Shown here piece by piece: positions 22,936-25,682 of a stretch of 25,682 nucleotides of DNA. Both the position numbers and the translations under genes were made by a program. Every line of letters starts with the position of its first letter. Position 1 is the first letter of the stretch. The notes beneath the pieces are model-generated. The model ran no database searches and was not told the origin of the DNA. It worked only from the letters and a program-made list of their open reading frames with translations. The DNA is from an uncultured bacterium (GTDB taxonomy: Bacteria > Bacillota > Clostridia > Oscillospirales > Ruminococcaceae), in assembly GCA_905214265.1 (NCBI GenBank), contig CAJMLQ010000032.1:1-25682 (forward strand), in the 5' to 3' direction.

Positions 22936-23913
22936 TTGAGACAATATATCATCCGGCGCGTTCTGATCAGCTTGATTGTGCTGTTCGGCGTTTCGGTCAT
23001 GCTTTACACGCTGGTACGCTGTATGCCGTCGGACTATGTAGCCTTGTCTACCGCCAATTCGCAGAAGGTGACGGAGGAGATGAAAGCGAATCTCCGCGCT
23101 ATTTATGGATTGGACAAGCCCATTTGGGCCGGATATCTAGATTGGCTGTGGAATGCGGTCCGCGGGAATCTGGGAACCTCGCTGATGTTTAAGCGGCCGG
23201 TTTCGGAGATCATCGCAGAGTATGCGCCGGTCACGTTTTCGGTTGCGGCAATCGCGCTGGTGCTGGAGCTGCTGGTTGCGATTCCGCTGGGGGTGCTGGC
23301 TGCGCGGAAGCAGTACAGTAAGACCGACTACATCATTACAACTTGTGTTTTCATCGGAATTTCGCTGCCGATTTTCTTTTTCGCTGCGATCCTGAAGCGA
23401 ATATTTGGTTTCTACGGGTTAAACTGGCTGCCGGTTTCCGGTATGCTCACAGCCCGTGTGACTTATGACGGCTTTACATTTGCAAAATTCGTGGATTATG
23501 CCAAGCATCTGGTGCTGCCGATCACCTGTTTTGTCATCACCGGCTGCGGCGGCATGCTGCGGTATACCCGGACCAACATGCTGGAAGCGCTGAGCTCGGA
23601 CTATGTGCGGACCGCCCGGGCAAAGGGCGTGCCAGAGCATACAGTGGTGTATTCCCATGCCTTTCGGAACACGTTGATCCCGATTGTAACCCTGCTGGGC
23701 GCATCGCTGCCGAGCCTGTTCAGCGGCGCTGCGGTCACGGAGGGGATTTTTGCGCTGGAGGGACTGGGCAATATCGCCCTGCGTGCGTCCAGTATGGCGG
23801 ACGTTCCGTATCTGATGGGGTTCAATATGTTTCTGGCAGTGCTGACGGTTTTGGGATACCTGATTTCTGATATCTTGTACGCTGTGGTTGACCCCCGCGT
23901 CAGATTGAGTTAG
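22936..23913 (+). CDS. ABC transporter permease (DppB/OppB type)
   Basis: A 325-residue inner-membrane permease of the binding-protein-dependent family. The N-terminus IIRRVLISLIVLFGVSVMLYTLVR is the usual first helix of OppB/DppB, followed by about five more hydrophobic segments. The cytoplasmic EAA loop that contacts the ATPase is EALSSDYVRTARAKGV (about 218-233), followed by HAFRNTLIPIVTLLG. The start is TTG at 22936, supported by AGGTG 5 bases upstream; no nearby ATG fits. It is 213 bases after the binding-protein gene, with two hairpins between them, and 16 bases before the next permease gene. It forms the pore with the second permease. Confidence 0.94.
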   Translation: MRQYIIRRVLISLIVLFGVSVMLYTLVRCMPSDYVALSTANSQKVTEEMKANLRAIYGLDKPIWAGYLDWLWNAVRGNLGTSLMFKRPVSEIIAEYAPVTFSVAAIALVLELLVAIPLGVLAARKQYSKTDYIITTCVFIGISLPIFFFAAILKRIFGFYGLNWLPVSGMLTARVTYDGFTFAKFVDYAKHLVLPITCFVITGCGGMLRYTRTNMLEALSSDYVRTARAKGVPEHTVVYSHAFRNTLIPIVTLLGASLPSLFSGAAVTEGIFALEGLGNIALRASSMADVPYLMGFNMFLAVLTVLGYLISDILYAVVDPRVRLS

Positions 23914-23929
23914 GAAGGAGGCTGTCACT

Positions 23930-24973
23930 ATGAGTGAAAAACACACGGTAATAGATGAAGAAAGAGCAGTTTTGACAGCCGAAGACGCCGCTGCTCCCAA
24001 TGCGGCGATCGAGTTGGACGAGCTGGACGAAAAGCGCGTTTTCCTTACGCCCGGCCAGATGGTGATGAAGCGGTTTTTCCGCAACCGTTTGGCGGTGGTC
24101 GGTCTGATCATTTTGGTACTGATGGCACTGTTCTGTTTTGTCGGGCCGCTGTTTTCCCCGTATTCGGAAACGGAGATATTCTACTTGGATAAGACCACGG
24201 GAGAGGAAATCCGTATGACCGATTCTGCGCGGATCGTCGATGCGGTTCTGAACACCAAAGCGCTGCCTTCTTCCGCCCATTGGCTCGGTACCAACGAGAT
24301 GGGTCAGGACATGTTTACCCGGCTGATGTACGGCGGGCGAATCTCACTGCTGGTAGGATTCGTCGTTGTGGCGGTAGAGATGCTGGTCGGTGTGACGCTT
24401 GGTGGTGTAGCAGGCTACTATGGCGGCAAGGTGGACATGGTGATCATGCGGTTGGTGGAGATCTTTGTTTCCATTCCGTTTATCCCTTTGATGCTGATCC
24501 TTTCCTCTTTGTTGATCTCACTGAAAATATCCCCGGAGTATAAGATTTACTACACGATGTTTGTCATGGGTGTGATTTACTGGGCGGGCGTTGCACGGAT
24601 GATCCGCGGCAACATTCTGTCCTTGCGGGAGATGGAGTATATGCAGGCGGCGGAGGCCACCGGCATCCGGACCTCCCGGAAGATTTTCAAGCACCTGATC
24701 CCCAACGTCATGCCGATCATTATCGTCATGGCGACCATGGATCTGGGCGGTGTCATTTTGATGGAGTCGACCATGAGCTTTTTGGGGATCGGCGTGGGAC
24801 AGCCCTACGCTTCCTGGGGCAATATGGTCAGCTCGGTCAATGACAGCGTTGTGATGCGCAGCTTCATGAATATCTGGCTGCCGCCCGGAATCTGCATCCT
24901 GCTGACGGTTTTGGCGTTTAACTTTGTCGGCGACGGTCTGCGGGACGCCTTCGATCCCAAAATGAAAAGGTAG
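23930..24973 (+). CDS. ABC transporter permease (DppC/OppC type)
   Basis: Second membrane subunit of the importer, 347 residues. A hydrophilic and strongly acidic tail of about 45 residues (MSEKHTVIDEERAVLTAEDA) precedes the OppC-type N-terminal region (MKRFFRNRLAVVGLIILVLMAL). HWLGTNEMGQDMFTRLMYGGRISLLVG is the family block before the core helices. The EAA loop is EYMQAAEATGIRTSRKIFKHL (about 235-255). AAGGAGG lies 9 bases before the ATG. The ATPase gene follows almost without gap, which indicates tight co-translation. Confidence 0.94.
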   Translation: MSEKHTVIDEERAVLTAEDAAAPNAAIELDELDEKRVFLTPGQMVMKRFFRNRLAVVGLIILVLMALFCFVGPLFSPYSETEIFYLDKTTGEEIRMTDSARIVDAVLNTKALPSSAHWLGTNEMGQDMFTRLMYGGRISLLVGFVVVAVEMLVGVTLGGVAGYYGGKVDMVIMRLVEIFVSIPFIPLMLILSSLLISLKISPEYKIYYTMFVMGVIYWAGVARMIRGNILSLREMEYMQAAEATGIRTSRKIFKHLIPNVMPIIIVMATMDLGGVILMESTMSFLGIGVGQPYASWGNMVSSVNDSVVMRSFMNIWLPPGICILLTVLAFNFVGDGLRDAFDPKMKR

Positions 24974-24982
24974 GTGAGATTG

Positions 24983-25682
24983 GTGGAGGATGCAAAAAAA
25001 GCCCGCAGAAAAAAGCTGCGGGATATCAAGAAATATAACAGCAAGATGTATAAAGCGCTGGCTAAGCGTAAAAAGCAGCGTATTCCGGAATCCGCCTATC
25101 TGACCCAGATGCGCGACCCGGCCAATCTGTTGGAGATCGACGATCTTCACACCTTTTTCTACACGGATACCGGTACGGTGAAGGCCATCGACGGCGTGTC
25201 CTTCGACATTCCCCGAGGGAAGGTCGTGGGCGTCGTCGGGGAATCCGGCTGTGGAAAATCGGTGACCAGTTTGTCCATCATGCGGATTTTGCAGGAGCCC
25301 CAGGGGCAGATCGCCGGGGGCCAAATCCGTTACAACCAGCTCTCCAAAAACCGGACGTTGGATTTGACCAAAGTTCCGCTGAAAATGATGGAAAAGCTGC
25401 GCGGCGGCGATATTTCTATGATTTTTCAGGAACCGATGACTACCCTGAATCCGGTGTTCACTATCGGCAAACAGCTGGACGAGGCCATTAAGTACCATAC
25501 GTCCAAACTCTCCAAAAAAGAAATCACGTCCCGAAGCATTGAGATGCTGAAAACCGTCGGCATCGCCAATGCAGAGGGTGTCTACAAAATGTACCCCCAT
25601 GAGTTATCCGGCGGTATGCGGCAGCGGGTGGTCATCGCCATGGCGCTGGCCTGCCAGCCCCAGCTCATCATCGCCGACGAGC
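24983..25682 (+). CDS. ABC transporter ATP-binding protein (DppD/OppD type), partial, cut by right edge
   Basis: About 233 codons are present and the C-terminus lies beyond the window. The ATPase energises the importer. Walker A GESGCGKS (about residues 86-93), Q-loop MIFQEPMTTLNPV and the signature LSGGMRQR (about 208-215) are intact, and the sequence stops at IIADE of Walker B. OppD-type proteins normally begin close to LLEIDDL; here a Lys/Arg-rich stretch of about 50 residues (KKARRKKLRDIKKY and ALAKRKKQR) comes first. The start is uncertain: GTG at 24983 is chosen with AGGTGAG just upstream, but TTG at 24980 or GTG at 24974, directly after the permease stop, are alternatives. Confidence 0.88.
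   Translation, partial: MEDAKKARRKKLRDIKKYNSKMYKALAKRKKQRIPESAYLTQMRDPANLLEIDDLHTFFYTDTGTVKAIDGVSFDIPRGKVVGVVGESGCGKSVTSLSIMRILQEPQGQIAGGQIRYNQLSKNRTLDLTKVPLKMMEKLRGGDISMIFQEPMTTLNPVFTIGKQLDEAIKYHTSKLSKKEITSRSIEMLKTVGIANAEGVYKMYPHELSGGMRQRVVIAMALACQPQLIIADE

Noticed and set aside
20689..22944. A 751-codon open frame antisense to the binding-protein gene
   Set aside because: It mirrors the codon bias of the lipoprotein gene, has no ribosome site, and its translation is low in recognisable motifs; the sense gene has a signal peptide and family motifs.

Overview
The window looks like chromosome from a spore-forming, Gram-positive Clostridia-type bacterium, most like the Oscillospiraceae. Supporting signs are G+C-rich coding DNA with AT-rich intergenic gaps, AGGAGG-type ribosome binding sites, good sigma-A promoters, the paired glgC/glgD glycogen genes, and the sporulation genes dpaA/dpaB. 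No rRNA, tRNA, CRISPR array, insertion sequence or phage gene was seen.

Layout. (1) 1-3655, minus strand: a glycogen operon (glgB-like, glgC, glgD), with glgD cut by the left edge. The glgB-like protein keeps the branching-enzyme scaffold but has lost most of its catalytic residues. (2) 4054-5898, plus: an intact cytoplasmic GH13 alpha-glycosidase, divergent from the glg operon. (3) 6142-7827, plus: an M3-family oligoendopeptidase. (4) 7970-8875, plus: a membrane-anchored, divergent LytR-CpsA-Psr-like protein. (5) 8946-14130, minus: a probable five-gene operon of nanE, a ROK sugar kinase, an ABC exporter half-transporter, a YdjC/ChbG-type deacetylase and a TIGR01212-type radical SAM protein. 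It starts at a TTGACA-N17-CACAAT promoter. (6) 14239-15606, minus: a PflA-like radical SAM protein preceded by a broken zinc-ribbon gene. (7) 15822-16076, plus: a small acidic protein with a TTG start. (8) 16180-17629, minus: dpaA-dpaB for spore dipicolinic acid, behind a sigma-K-like promoter. (9) 17791-19741, minus: a TIM-barrel sugar isomerase/epimerase and a Gfo/Idh/MocA oxidoreductase. (10) 19742-20676: a long AT-rich, palindrome-rich intergenic region. (11) 20677 to the right edge, plus: an oligopeptide/dipeptide-type ABC importer (lipoprotein, two permeases and the first ATPase, which is cut by the edge).

How the genes work together. GlgC makes ADP-glucose with GlgD as probable partner, and the neighbouring GH13 enzyme would attack alpha-glucans or imported maltodextrins. 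NanE and the ROK kinase fit N-acetylmannosamine to GlcNAc-6-phosphate conversion, and the YdjC deacetylase also points to amino sugars. The isomerase/oxidoreductase pair fits catabolism of a sugar, inositol or 3-keto-glycoside, substrate unknown. The importer and the M3 peptidase could supply and process peptides, but they are not adjacent.

The points most worth a second look are the degenerate GlgB-like protein, the frameshifted zinc-ribbon gene with an in-frame TGA, the sigma-K-like promoter of dpaAB, the unusual nanE operon, the AT-rich region before the importer, and the LCP-like protein without the usual catalytic motif. Nothing here is clearly a new defence or mobile system.
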